Source of the DNA: Cunninghamella blakesleeana
Taxonomy: Eukaryota; Mucoromycota; Mucoromycetes; Mucorales; Cunninghamellaceae
Direction: 5' to 3'
Assembly: GCA_017871115.1 (NCBI GenBank)
Contig: JAFCIZ010000002.1
Span: forward strand, 3,245,501 to 3,309,500
Length of the DNA stretch: 64,000 nt
Below the pieces are notes generated by a model, which saw nothing but the letters and a program-made list of their open reading frames with translations, had not been told where the DNA came from and ran no database searches. Both the position numbers and the translations under genes were made by a program. Below, piece by piece: positions 1-11,968 of this stretch. Positions within the stretch are counted from its first letter, which is position 1. Every line of letters begins with the position of its first letter.

Positions 1-397
1 CACTAAAAGCACTTAACCCTTTAATAAATTCATGAAAATCAACATCACCACCTCCATCTTCATCAAAAATAGCAATCATACGAGAGGCTAAAGGATTATT
101 GGCAATTTGAGGTATAGATAAGAATTCATCTTTATCAATAGATCCAGAGTTATCTTTATCCAATTTCATAAACCGTTTATAGAGTCGTTGAATTTCTTCG
201 GCAGAAACTATATGAATACATATTAAATTAAGTATTTTTTTTATTTCTATTAATTTTACTGTTATTATTATTTTTATTATTTATGAAAAAAATGCAATAA
301 AAAATATATGTATTTGTACTTTATTATATATATTTTATTATTATTTACAATTGGAGGAATTAACCATATCTTCAAGATGAGAACCCGTTTGACCCAT
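1..397 (-). CDS. CNB1: Calcineurin regulatory subunit B, N-terminal part (runs off window)
   Basis: Calcium-binding regulatory subunit of the phosphatase calcineurin, which acts in the cytosol in Ca2+ stress signalling. Exon 1 is 349-397 (ATG at 397) and exon 2 is 1-207; the frame continues past base 1, so about half of a roughly 170-residue protein is visible (85 codons). What is seen: the start MGQTG, where Gly2 is the usual N-myristoylation site of this family; a first EF-hand loop [12 protein letters not shown] at residues 33-44; and a second loop [12 protein letters not shown] at 65-76. The linker [17 protein letters not shown] between the loops is typical of calcineurin B. EF hands 3 and 4 lie outside the window. 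Other EF-hand proteins such as calmodulin lack the MGQ start and this linker, so the assignment is firm. Confidence 0.93.
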
Positions 398-1107
398 TTT
401 TATATATGTTTATATATTATAAATTAATGAGTAAGTAAAAAAATATAATATTAGTAGTTTTAAAAAAAATAAATAAAAGTAAAAGAGAGGTAAAAAAAAA
501 AAAAAGCACAAGAAAAATTTATATAAAAAATTAAAATTAACTCCGCCTTTTTTCATTCACTTTCCTTTTTCAACACTTTTTTTTGTTTTTATTTTTTTGG
601 CTCTTTATTTTATTTTATTCTCTATCTTATAATGCTATTATTCTAAATGATGGAATATAAATAACAAGTCAATTATTAAAGCAACACTTGAAATGCAATA
701 ATTAACAATGAATAACAGAAAAATGTATATAAAGTAGAGATTTCCTTTTATAGGTTATCAACAAATTCTATTGTGTGTGGTAAGTTCTTTTCTTTTTAAA
801 CACTTGATGTTGCGTTGTACAATGTAGTTACTAGATGATTCAATATATATTTATAGTGTAATTTTAAATAAATAAAGATGAAAAATTTAACAAAACAATA
901 AACAATTTATTTTTGTTTTAAAACTATTTTTTAAAGTACAATAAAAATAAAAAAAACAAAGAATAGTACTTACAATATAAATATGAATAAAAAAGATAAT
1001 GATAATAAAGATAATAATAAAATAAAAAAAGAAAATGAAATACTAATATATAACCATGGAATTAAAACTATAATAAAGAATAACAATAATAATAGTATGT
1101 AATAAAA
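398..1107. other. Gene-free AT-rich DNA upstream of CNB1 and downstream of ADE17
   Basis: No coding exon recognised. On the minus strand a TATA-like element CCTATAAAAGG covers 744-754, about 350 bases before the CNB1 start; it could serve CNB1 with a long leader. The rest is A/T-rich with short A-tracts. Confidence 0.5.
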
Positions 1108-3054
1108 TTAATGATGGAAAAGACGTAATGTAGTATGGGCAATGACCATATCATTAGCATCAGCGGCGGCAATGACAACGTCATCTTGAACGGAACCAGA
1201 AGGAGCAGCAATGTATTTCACACCAGATTTACGGGCACGGAAGACATTATCAGAGAAGGGGAAGAAAGCATCAGAAGAAACTACAGAGTTTTCAAATTTA
1301 CTCATCCATTCTTTACGTTCTTCAGGAGTTAAAGGTTCAGGAACGGTATTAAAGTTAGCTTCCCAAGCTTCGCGTTCAACACCATCGCCAATTTGGTTGG
1401 TTACATATAAATCGATGGCGTTAGATTTATCAGCACGTTTAGTAGTAGATTTGAAATCGAAACCAAGAACTTTAGGATGATGGCGTAACCACCAATTATC
1501 AGCTTTGTCACCGGCAAGACGGGTACAATGGATACGAGATTGTTGACCAGCACCAAGACCAATTACCATACCATTCTTAGCATAACAAACGGAGTTGGAT
1601 TGAGTATATTTAAGTGCAATAGTAGCTACAATTAAATCAGTAATGGCTTCACTTGGTAACTAAAATAAAATAAAATAAAATAAATATATATATATATAAA
1701 TGAATAAATTAAATACATCACTACCCTATATTTATTTATCCATTCCTCTTTCTATTTTTTTACCTCCTTGTTCTTGGTGACAATATTTTTGAATAAGGAA
1801 GCATCGATCTTCATATTATTTCTCTTTTGTTCCATGTATAAACCATAAACTTGACGAACTTCTTGTTCTTCAGGTTCATAAGAAGGATCCATTTGGAGAA
1901 CACAGTATTTACCAGCCTTCTTTTTTTTCAAAATATCGAGAGCAGCGTCATCATAAGCAGGAGCGATAACACCATCAGAGACTTCACGAGAAATAATACG
2001 AGCGGTAGCTACATCAACCTTATCAGAGAGGGCAATGAAATCACCAAAGGAAGACATACGATCAGCACCACGAGCACGAGCATAAGCGTTAGCCAAAGGA
2101 GTTAAGGGTTCTTTTAAATCATCAACGTGATAAACTTTTTTATCAGTATCGTTTAATGGTAAACCAATAGCAGCACCGGCGGGGGAAACATGTTTAAAGG
2201 AAGCGGCAGCAGCAATACCGGTAGCTTCTTTTAATTCTTTTACAAGACCCCAAGCATTTAAAGCATCCAAGAAGTTAATATAACCAGGAGAACCGGAAAG
2301 GATACTAACGGGTAATTTGGCTTCTTGTTTGGTATAGATTTGAGCAGGCTTTTGATGAGGATTAGCACCATAACGTAAAGGTAACATGGTGACTCCATTG
2401 GAATATTGTTGACGGAAATAGTTGGAAATAGCTTCGTCATAGTCAGAAGTATGGTTAAAGGCTTTTAAGGCAAGTGTATTGCGAGTGGCTTGATTAACTT
2501 CGCCTTGTTGTTTTAATTCTTCAATTACGGTAGCATAATCTTTAGGATCAGAAACAATAGATACACGGGCATGGTTCTTGGCAGCAGCACGAAGTAAAGT
2601 AACACCACCTATTTTTTTTTTAAAGTATAAAAGAAAGTATAAATAAAAAATGTAAATTATTAGGAAATAATTATCATTAATATATATATATATATATATA
2701 TTATTTACCAATATCAATTTCTTCAACAGCTTGGGGAATAGTAACATCAGGTTTGGCAATGGTTTCTTTGAATGGATATAAGTTACAAACGACAATATCA
2801 ATTTTTTCAATATGTTGTTCAGCAAGGTCTTTTTCATCACTTTCAATGTTACGGGCTAAAATACCACCATGAACAGCAGGATGTAAAGTTTTAACACGAC
2901 CACCTAACATTTCGGGAGCTTTAGTAATTTCTGATACATCACTATAAATAAGAATAAAGAGAATAAGATTAATAAATGGATAATATTCTTGCCATTTTTT
3001 TTTTTTTTTAATACAAGGGGATTTTAAAAGCGCGTATTTTTTAATGAAAAAAAT

Positions 3055-3086
<32 letters not shown>

Positions 3087-3109
3087 CACACACACACATA
3101 TATATATAT

Positions 3110-3141
<32 letters not shown>

Positions 3142-3319
3142 GTACATATCACTGTTTTTTATATGTAAATGAATATATTACTTACCCAATAGGAATTCCA
3201 GCATTACGAACTAACTTGGCAGTACCACCAGAACCGAGAAGACGAACATTCAAGGCGTGAAGTTCTTTAGCAAATTCAACCAAACCGGTTTTATCATAAA
3301 CAGAAAGAATGGCTATATT

Positions 3320-3359
<40 letters not shown>

Positions 3360-3460
3360 ATTATTAAAAGTTTAATAAAATAACAATAGAATATTCACTT
3401 TTATTTAAATATATAGAATTTAAAAAGAAAATAAACATATTTACCAATCTTTTGAGACAT
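1108..3460 (-). CDS. ADE17: Bifunctional AICAR transformylase / IMP cyclohydrolase (ATIC, PurH type)
   Basis: Catalyses the last two steps of de novo purine synthesis: formyl transfer to AICAR, then cyclisation to IMP. Five exons: 3445-3460, 3186-3312, 2709-2941, 1764-2608 and 1108-1659; they join in frame to 590 residues, the usual size (about 592). The N-terminal MGS-like IMP cyclohydrolase domain covers roughly residues 1-145 ([39 protein letters not shown]). The transformylase domain follows, with the catalytic Lys-His pair in [10 protein letters not shown] at about 264-265 and a conserved C-terminal half ending in TTLRLFHH. S. cerevisiae has two such genes (ADE16/ADE17); only this copy is in the window. 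Intron 2 carries a long CA/TA dinucleotide tract. The start is set by the short 16-nt first exon, whose frame and GTAAA donor fit. Confidence 0.96.
3054..3141. repeat. Alternating (CA)n/(TA)n dinucleotide tract in ADE17 intron 2
   Basis: About 88 bases of almost pure alternating CA and TA blocks, purine-pyrimidine alternating throughout, within the intron between the second and third ADE17 exons. Confidence 0.95.
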
Positions 3461-4437
3461 ATTTATTATTAGTTTTGAAGTAAAGGAAAAAAAAAAGAAA
3501 AGCGAAAAAAATTAGATCTTTTAAAAAAAAACTGAGTTTTAAAAAAAATACAAGAGATCAAAATTTTTTTTTTTCCAAGATGAGTACATTTTATATCTAT
3601 CACAGTCACCTACATCTTTTTATATATATATATATATACAAAACACTTGACATTATTTATTATTTAATGACCAGGGCAATGAAATAAATAAATAAAACAT
3701 TTTTTCAAGAAGCATTACTTTTGTATTTGTTTAAAAAAAATCACATTTTTATTTATATAAAAAGTAATAATGCTAATACATTATAATATAATATATTAAT
3801 AAATAATAAAGTAAAGAAGTAGTAATGAGATATAATATCAGAATGGTGGATGCATGTAGTTTGATTCATCAATTTTATTATGCTAGTTTGGTGTATGGAA
3901 ATTATCATCATATGTTATATCACATTATACTTCTTTACTCACTTATTTTTCATATATTATATAAAATAAAAAAAAAAACTAAACACTAAACAAACACTAT
4001 GCAAATGCAATAAAAAATAAAATAAAAAAAACTGTATAATAATTAATATTTTGGAGAATATACAATAGTGTCAATTATTTAATAGTAATAATAGCTTACC
4101 TGTTTATAATAATAAAAACGATATCATTATCTTTATTATAATAAAAAAAAATTAATAACTAAAAGTATGTATATATTTATATATAAAAATGAACAAAAAG
4201 AGAGAAAAAGAGAATATAAAAAAAACACGCTTTTATAATTTTTAGTAAAAAAATTTTTTTTTTTCTTGCTTTTTATGTTTCGCATTATTTATAAGCCTCC
4301 GGCAATTTTGAAATTCAGATCAAAATCCAAATTAGGAAACGCAAGATAAGCAAGTTTTTTTTAAAAAAATAGCATTTATTATTTTTTGCTCTTCTCTTTA
4401 CCTTAATTTTTTTTAAAACAGAAATCATAATAAAAAA
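3461..4437. other. Divergent intergenic region ADE17 / DPH6
   Basis: About 1 kb between two start codons facing away from each other; it must hold both promoters. It is AT-rich with (TA)n at 3621-3639 and A/T homopolymers (4247-4264). No exon or RNA gene recognised. Confidence 0.6.
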
Positions 4438-4718
4438 ATGAAAGTAGTTGCTTTGATAAGGTATATATATATATATTATAATAAATATTGTTTTATATAA
4501 CCAAAAATTATATTTATTAATAAATATATTTGTATTTATAAATATAGTGGGGGAAAAGATAGTGCCTATAATATGATGCAGTGTGTTGCTCATGGTCATG
4601 AAATAGTTGCTTTGGCTAATTTAAAACCACCTGTTAGTTCAGGAAAAGGTGAATTTTTTTTTTTTTTCCTTTTATCAATTTGTATATATATACAAGTATT
4701 ATGGATATTAATTAAAAA

Positions 4719-4770
<52 letters not shown>

Positions 4771-5002
4771 ATTAAATAGACGAACTTGATAGTTATATGT
4801 ATCAAACAGTTGGACACGATGCTATTCATTATTACGCTGAATGTATGGATTTGCCTCTTTATAGACGCGATATAAATGGTACACCTATTGCTCAAGAATA
4901 TGATTATCAAGAAACTACAAACGATGAAACGGAAGACTTGTATTTTTTATTAAAAGAGATCCTTGTATGTTTATCATTTATATAATTAATATTTACACAT
5001 TG

Positions 5003-5052
<50 letters not shown>

Positions 5053-5814
5053 CACACACTCTAATTTCTTGTTCCCTTTTTTTATAAATATATGTGTGTA
5101 TGTATATATAGGAAAAACATCCTGATATAAAAGGAGTATCATCTGGTGCTATTATGTCAAATTATCAACGGATTAGAGTAGAAAACGTGTAAATAGATAA
5201 TAGTAATAGTCATCATCACCATCATCATTTATTCATAATATATTTATCTATTTAGATGTGAACGATTAGGATTAACATCATTAGCTTATCTATGGGAAAG
5301 AAATCAAAAGGAGTTATTAGCTGAAATGGTAGACGCTGGTGTTTATGCTATTCTTATTAAAGTAGCTGCTATGGGTTTAAAACAATCTCATCTTGGAAAA
5401 AGTCTTGGTGAAATGTATCCTATTTTATGCGATTTGGTAATATATATGGATAGTGATGTATATTTTGCTTTAATATATCATATTTATTTCTTTTATAATA
5501 ATATTAATAATAATAATCTTAGAATGAAAAATACGATACTCATGTTTGTGGAGAAGGTGGTGAATTTGAAACTTTTACTTTGGATTGTCCATTATTTAAA
5601 AAAAAAATCGTATTGTAAGTTTATTTATATAACGAATTATAAATTCATTATATATATATATATTCAGTTTATTAATTTATTCAATTCATTTCTTATTAAA
5701 TTCAAATGTGTTTGTAGGGATGAAGTAGAAGTTGTTATCCACTCAAATGATGCTTTCGCTCCTGTTGGATATTTACGCCTTAAAAATTGTCATTTAGAAG
5801 ATAAATCAAGTTAA
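4438..5814 (+). CDS. DPH6: Diphthine-ammonia ligase (diphthamide synthesis, ATP_bind_4 family)
   Basis: Performs the final amidation of diphthine to diphthamide on translation elongation factor 2, using ATP and ammonium; cytosolic. Seven exons: 4438-4460, 4548-4648, 4780-4964, 5112-5188, 5256-5436, 5523-5614 and 5718-5814, joining in frame to 251 residues. The PP-loop ATP-binding motif SGGKDS is at residues 8-13, and family motifs [21 protein letters not shown] and [16 protein letters not shown] are present. The length matches the short animal-type DPH6 (about 267 residues); the C-terminal YjgF/RidA-like repeats of the S. cerevisiae protein are absent, because the stop follows shortly after [15 protein letters not shown]. 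The introns are short and rich in (TA)n and (GT)n. Confident. Confidence 0.94.
4721..4770. repeat. (AT)n-(GT)n tract in DPH6 intron 2
   Basis: About 28 bases of AT dinucleotides followed by about 20 bases of GT dinucleotides, ending ten bases before the splice acceptor of exon 3. Confidence 0.9.
5006..5050. repeat. (TA)n microsatellite in DPH6 intron 3
   Basis: A run of more than 20 TA dinucleotides inside the intron between exons 3 and 4. Confidence 0.9.
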
Positions 5815-6191
5815 TTATATCATCAATATTATCATTATGATTCTCTTTATATATATATATATATATATAATATGGATTCCCACTATAACTATTATTCAAC
5901 TAATCATATAATATTTATCTTTATTATGATATCTTCAACTACTTTTGGTAGCAGTTCATTCTAATTATTTGATACTAAACCGTTCCTTTACAAGTAAAAA
6001 AATTACAAAAATAAAACAAAACCCATTCATTATCAGACAAATTTACTTGTAATAAAGCACAAAAAATAAAACAATAAAGTGTTTTTATTGGATATTATTA
6101 ATTTTTTTTTTAAATTAAGAAAAAAAAAAAGAAATGAGATTTGATCAAAGCAAAATATAAATAAAAATATAATGTATAAATAATAATAGTA

Positions 6192-6227
<36 letters not shown>

Positions 6228-6395
6228 AAAAAATATTTAATAAATTGGGTGAAGTATAAAAGAATATAAAAAAAGAAAATGAAAAAAAAGAGGTTTTATG
6301 AAAGATATTGTATATATATATATATATAAATATATAAATGGGATTAAGATATAATTATTTTGTAAAAAAAATAATATTAATAATAGTAATAATTA
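5815..6395. other. Convergent 3' region DPH6 / BET gene
   Basis: Downstream of two genes facing each other. AT-rich with (TA)n blocks at 5848-5869, 6193-6225 and 6311-6327. No gene seen; presumably the two 3' UTRs and polyadenylation signals. Confidence 0.55.
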
Positions 6396-9300
6396 TTAAT
6401 CGCTGCTACTACCGGAATCATCAGAGTCTGAACTAGAGGAACTATCTGAATCACTTTCAGAAGAAGATTCTCGGCCTTAATTGGTGATCATAATAAAAGC
6501 GAAATAAAAACAAAATATTAATACCAATCACGAAATTTTATTTTTAATTACTATATTATATCGTTTATTTTATATTTATGTTAACCTTTTTTTATTTTAT
6601 TTTATATTTACCTTTGAGTTTTCGACTGTGGAACTTTTTTATTGATTCCTCTAATGCACGTATACGTCGATCATTATCAGATTTACGTTTCTTTATATTT
6701 TGTTTTGACGAAGTTGGAGGTGGGGGTGGTCGTTTACGTATTAAGCTTGTTCCTGTGACAAATTCATGTAATCGATGTAAAGTTTTACGATCTAATGCAT
6801 CAATATCTAAAACAATTTCTTCTTGACCCTGTTGAGAAAAATAAAAAAAAGATAAAAATAAATAAGTTGATATTAATCAAGATGATCCATATACACATTA
6901 AAATATTGCCATTTTTTTAATTGTTTTTAAAAACTCACACCATCCAAATTAGGCATTGAACTTTGAATAATATTGACGACGGTATTTAATTTATCACCAA
7001 CTAAATTATTAATTCGCTCACTTAAATCTTTCTTTTGATCAAAGGTAAATTCTGGTAATTCGTCTATTATTCTTTGTTGCTGTTGCTGCTGTTGTTGTTG
7101 CTGTGATTTATTAGAGCGCCGTCGTTTTACAGGTTGATCTATTTGTTGTTGTTTTTTATTTGCAGTAGTAGATGGTTTGGTTGGTTTACGTTTTTTCGTT
7201 GTGGATTTGGATGAAGATTTATCAGTTTTCTTTTTTCCAGATTTAATAGATTGAATTTCTTGTGTGATGGTGAGGATATGTCGTTCTAATTCCGCAATAC
7301 GATCTACAAGTGCATATATGTATATTAAAAAACGAAATAAAAAGTATATGATAAATAACAGATTAGACTCCTTTTATTTTTTTATATATATTTTTTTTAT
7401 TATTACTATTGGACTTACCATCAACATCCGAATCTGAATCAGCATTATCAGAAGCTTCATCATCAGAAACATATTTTTCAGCTTTACGAGTAATGACTTT
7501 AGAAGACGTAGAAGGGTGCATAGATGGTTGTGAAGAGGATGAGGGCGTGTGTGATTGTTGTGAAGTGGAGGGAGGAGGGGGAGGAGGAGGGGGGGATGGA
7601 GAAGGGGGAGTAGGTTCTGGTTCAGGTAAATGTTTCCATTTTTCATCAAACACCATTTCCAATTGTTTGGCCATTTTACTAACCGGTAGAGAAGGAGGGT
7701 TATATCGATAACAATTATTAAACATCAATTTGACATCACTTTCAAACTCATCTGGTGAAGTGTATTCACCTTGATTTAAATTCTTTTCAATAGTGGAGAT
7801 ATCCATAGGATGTGAGATGATGGTATGGTAATCAGGAATATTCAATGCTACAGGATCCACTGGTTGTAAAAAAGGATAATTGATATCTCGGTATTTACTC
7901 TTTTTTAATTCTTTTAAAGCCTGATGGCAGAATCGCATTTGTACATCTAATTTTCGTCTACCATTATTGCTACTATTACCAGTTATTGTTGACGGTGATG
8001 AGGAGGATGTACCATTTGTAGTAGTTCTGCGTCGTTGTTGTTGATATACTTCCGGGTAATCTTTAGATGGTGGTGGGTGAACTTCTCTTTTAGGTCGATA
8101 ATCTTCACTGATACGTCGAAAACTAGCTGGTCCTGATGATGAGCCTTCTTTTGTAGTAGGTGAATCGATAGAAGCCTATTATTATTATTATTAATAAAAG
8201 AAAATAAAAAAGATATATATGATTAAAAAATAATTCATAAATAAATATGTTTATTCACACACGTATTTATATATATTACTTACTTCTTTAGAAGGGGGCA
8301 TTTGCCGTAAGCTTTTTTCAAAAGCATTTTCCACATTTTGACATAGCATAGATACCATTGCTTCTGGGCCATTGAATTTATAACAATTATTAAAAAGTAA
8401 GCGAATATCATCCACAAAATCAGCCACTTCATTATATTCCCCTCGTTGTAATTTATTATCAATAGTTGTTAAATCTATAGGATGTTTGATAACGGTTGGA
8501 TAATCAGGGATTTTTAATTGAATATAATCCACAGGGTGAATGAATGGTGCTGCATCCCTATGCTTTTTTAAATTTCTCATGATGGCTCCACAATATTTTA
8601 CTTGATCCCTCGTCATATTTGTTTTAGGACCAAAAGAGTACGGTGATGGTGATGATTTACGTGATGTTTTCTATTTTTTCAAAAAGTAAATAAGCATATT
8701 TATACCTTTTTTTTTATTGTACTCTTTTTATTATTATTACTCACTTGTTTTGAAGATTTTGGAGTTATACCATTATTATTGATATTAGATAAAGAAATAG
8801 ATCGCGATGGTGGAGGAGAGCCTTCATTACTTATAACTTCTAAAGTTTCTGGTGAATGAACTACAGGATCGACCACGTCTTCCGACTCATTACTATTATT
8901 ATGATCATTATGGTTAATATTATGAATGAATGGTTGTGATTGTGGTTGTGATGTTGATGGTTCTAATTTAAGTGTGTCTGTAGAAGGAGATGGTAAGGAG
9001 TTAAAGGTATCTGTGTGTTCTAATTTTGGTTTCTTAGATAATTGTGTATCCAGTTCATCATCACCTATCATTGTGGTTGTAGTAGTTCTATATATATCGT
9101 AATAATAAAGAATTGAAAGAATCAAAATAAGTATATATGTAAAAGAGAGCTTGTTTTTTTTTTTTGTTTTTTTGTTATTTTTTTTTTGGTGAAACACTTC
9201 CATCCATATATGTAAAATTAAAATCCTTTTTTTTTCTCTTTTTTTTTTTTTTTTTACTCTTTTCCTTTAGCTATACTCAACAATAAATAACTCATAATAC

Positions 9301-9488
9301 GTACACTGTGTTATGTTTCACTTGTTATATATATATATATAATCCATAATCTTTTCGTTTCCTTTTTTCTATTCTATAGTCCTACCCATTCCTTTTTTAT
9401 TATTAACGATATTTTACCTTGTATCTAAAAGTTGATTATTGATATTATTGTTGACAGTTGATATTCTCTCATTAGGTTCAGTTCCCAT
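6396..9488 (-). CDS. BET-family double bromodomain chromatin reader (Bdf1/BRD4-like)
   Basis: Nuclear protein that reads acetylated histone tails and recruits transcription factors. Seven exons: 9418-9488, 8745-9087, 8284-8670, 7419-8175, 6939-7303, 6612-6828 and 6396-6475; all phases agree and give 739 residues. Bromodomain 1 spans about 160-262 (acetyl-lysine Asn in NNCYKFNGPE) and bromodomain 2 about 346-450 (NNCYRYNPPS). Pro-rich and Ser/Asp-rich linkers and a Lys-rich, poly-Gln stretch follow, then the ET domain at about 600-665 (ELPEFTFDQKKDLSERIN), and a Ser/Glu/Asp tail (RESSSESDSDSSSSSDS) as in BET proteins. A shorter start exists in exon 2 (MIGDDELD), but the upstream 71-nt exon (MGTEPNERIS) splices in frame, so I prefer the ATG at 9488. 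The last intron uses a TTAAG acceptor. The family is certain; the first exon is less so. Confidence 0.93.
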
Positions 9489-11968
9489 AATCGTTTGTAA
9501 CCAGCTTAAGCTCTTTAATAATTTAATAGCGGCAAGTACGTTATCCTTTTATACATGATAATATAAAAAGAAAGAGTTGGAGAAAATATTAGTAAATATA
9601 CTTTCACCAAAAAAGTTTAAATATTGATTATATATAAAAATAGAGAGTGAGGGTGTAAGAGAGAGGGAAAAAAAATTGAAAATATAAACGGGGGAGATTT
9701 AAAAAAGAAATCTTGTTTCAACTAGTGCTATATTTGGGAAGGTAGGAGATGGAAAAAATAAAAAAAAAAGTGTATACGTGTACCAAAAAGATGATTTTTC
9801 TTTTTCTTATTTTTGTTGTTTTTTCTTTTATAAAAATAAACAATAATACGTATTTTTTTTTTTTTTTTTATATATGTATATATATATAATATAAAAAGAT
9901 ATACTGTAATTGAATTTAATTATTCATCATCTATACTATTATTTTTTATATCTACTTACTTGATAAATATAATATTATATTTGAATATATTTTTTTTTTA
10001 AACTGATAAATATAAATTTATATAACTATATTATAAAATAAAATAAAAAAAAAATGGGTCACGTAAATATAAAAAAAAATTCAACTCATTTTTTTTTTAT
10101 ATTCAGCTTACAACCAAAACAAGTTCGGTTAAATGTTTAATATAAATAGTTGAAATAAAAAAAATTAAGGAAATGAAAAAGAGGATAAAGAAAAGAAAAA
10201 AAAAAGAGGGCTTGTGATTTTTTCTTTCTTTCATAGCTATTAAGTCACACCATATGGGCATTTTTGATTGGTTAGTTTCTTTTTCTTATTAACTTTTTTC
10301 TTATTTTTATTTTTTTACTAATCTAAATTGTTTAAAAATATATAAATAATAAACGATGGTATAAAATAAAAAAAATAAATAAAATTTAAGTAGAATAACA
10401 ATAGTAATAACAATAAGCCATCATCATTTGTCAATTACATCATATAATAGCCATAAAAAATAGAAGTAGTATATTGTAGTATACTTTATCCTTTTGATGA
10501 TTATTTACTTTTTAGCCAAGCTGGGTATAGCTGGGTTTAAATAGATTCTCGGTGGACTAAACAATGATTCTATTTATACAAAAAAAACAACCTTTTATAA
10601 AAATAAAATGAAATGGATAAATAGTCATCAAATACCAATGATTAAGAATAAGAATAAATATTTACAAGTTAAAATATTCATTTAGAAATTATTATAATAG
10701 TAATAATAACAATAATAACAATAACAGTATTAAACAAATGACGTGAAACTTATTTGACAGCCTTCGCTCAGCCACTAGAAAAAGTAAAAGTAAAAAAAAT
10801 TTTTTTGGGTCAGCTAAAAAAAAAGATAAAAGAGAAAATGTTTTTTTAAATCTCTTGGTTTTTTTATTTTTTATTTTATTTTTTTTTTGAAAAAATAGTT
10901 TTTTGCAACATGATTGCTTCTTTATGATACACGTTCTAGGTATGTAAATTTTTTACTATTATTTATTTAAATAAAAAATTATAAAAAAAAAAATGGAAAT
11001 GATGTTTGTAATTTGCGTTTGACTACTTTCTGGAGCGCACTTTCGCCGGTGCATTATGCCTGGATTGTTATTATGGAACCAACTTTTTTCCCTGATCCTC
11101 AATATTTTTTTTTTTATCAAAATATTAAAAAATAACTTGATCATTTTAACTTATACTTTTTTTTATTTTTTTTTTAGAATAAAAAACTATATAATCAAGG
11201 ATTCTTTTTTTTAAGGTAAGCAATCATTATCACCATAATAATAATAATAAGAAAGGACAATAATACCAAAAAGTTAAATGATTAAACAATTCGCTCCTGA
11301 TGTTTAAAATCAATTGATGAACACTTTATTATATCACCAAGATCTATGATTCTTTTTGTATTGTTTTTACTATTATTCTCCTTTATATGTTTATATTTTT
11401 TATATATATACTAAATGGCTTATTTTTTTTTTTTAATAGGCACTGACTTTAAAAACCTGATTTTTTATTTTAGTTTATTAGTTTTTTTATAATTTATGTG
11501 TGTTACAATAAAATAAAATAATAAAAAAGATTTTTATACCATGCATGATATTTTTTTTTTATTATTAACATGAGGTTATTTTATATATAAACTTACTAAA
11601 AAAGAAAAAGGAGTGAAAAGGGAGATTTATATCTATATAAAAAAATGATCGATGTTTATTATACTACAAACTACGTATTAGAATAATTGATTTGTGTATT
11701 TAAGAAATGTATAGCCAGTCACAGTAATTTCTTGCTTGAATTGATTAAAGCAAAAAAGCGAAAAAAAAGTAAGCCATCAAAAGTTTATTTTTTTTTTCCT
11801 TTTTATTTATTTCTTCCTTTTTTTTTAAAAAAAAATATTAATTCTTTTTTCGCTTGATTTTTTTTTTTTTTCACTCATACAATTTTTTTTTCTTTTATCA
11901 TAAAACAAAACAAACAAACAAACATATAAAAAAAGTTTATTTTAATAACAAAAAAAAAGAAACAAACT
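9489..11968. other. Long divergent intergenic region (BET gene / Rua1-like gene)
   Basis: About 2.5 kb between two divergent starts; no convincing exon on either strand. Mostly A/T tracts and (TA)n. Two less AT-biased islands stand out, at 10513-10567 and 11010-11105, neither with a usable reading frame. A long pyrimidine-rich stretch (about 11780-11900) precedes the Rua1-like start, as expected for a promoter or leader. Confidence 0.5.

Noticed and set aside
1135..1480. Plus-strand open frames antisense to ADE17
   Set aside because: Shadows of the strongly conserved ATIC C-terminal exon on the other strand; no family resemblance.
6578..6826. Plus-strand frame antisense to BET exon 6
   Set aside because: The minus strand gives the ET-domain end and Lys-rich segment of the BET protein in phase with its neighbours.
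7409..7711. Ser/Glu/Gly-rich plus-strand frame
   Set aside because: Antisense of the Pro/Ser-rich linker after bromodomain 2; low-complexity mirror.
10513..11105. Possible tRNA or other structured RNA in the GC-richer islands
   Set aside because: No A-box/B-box pair, no cloverleaf and no stable long stem could be drawn.
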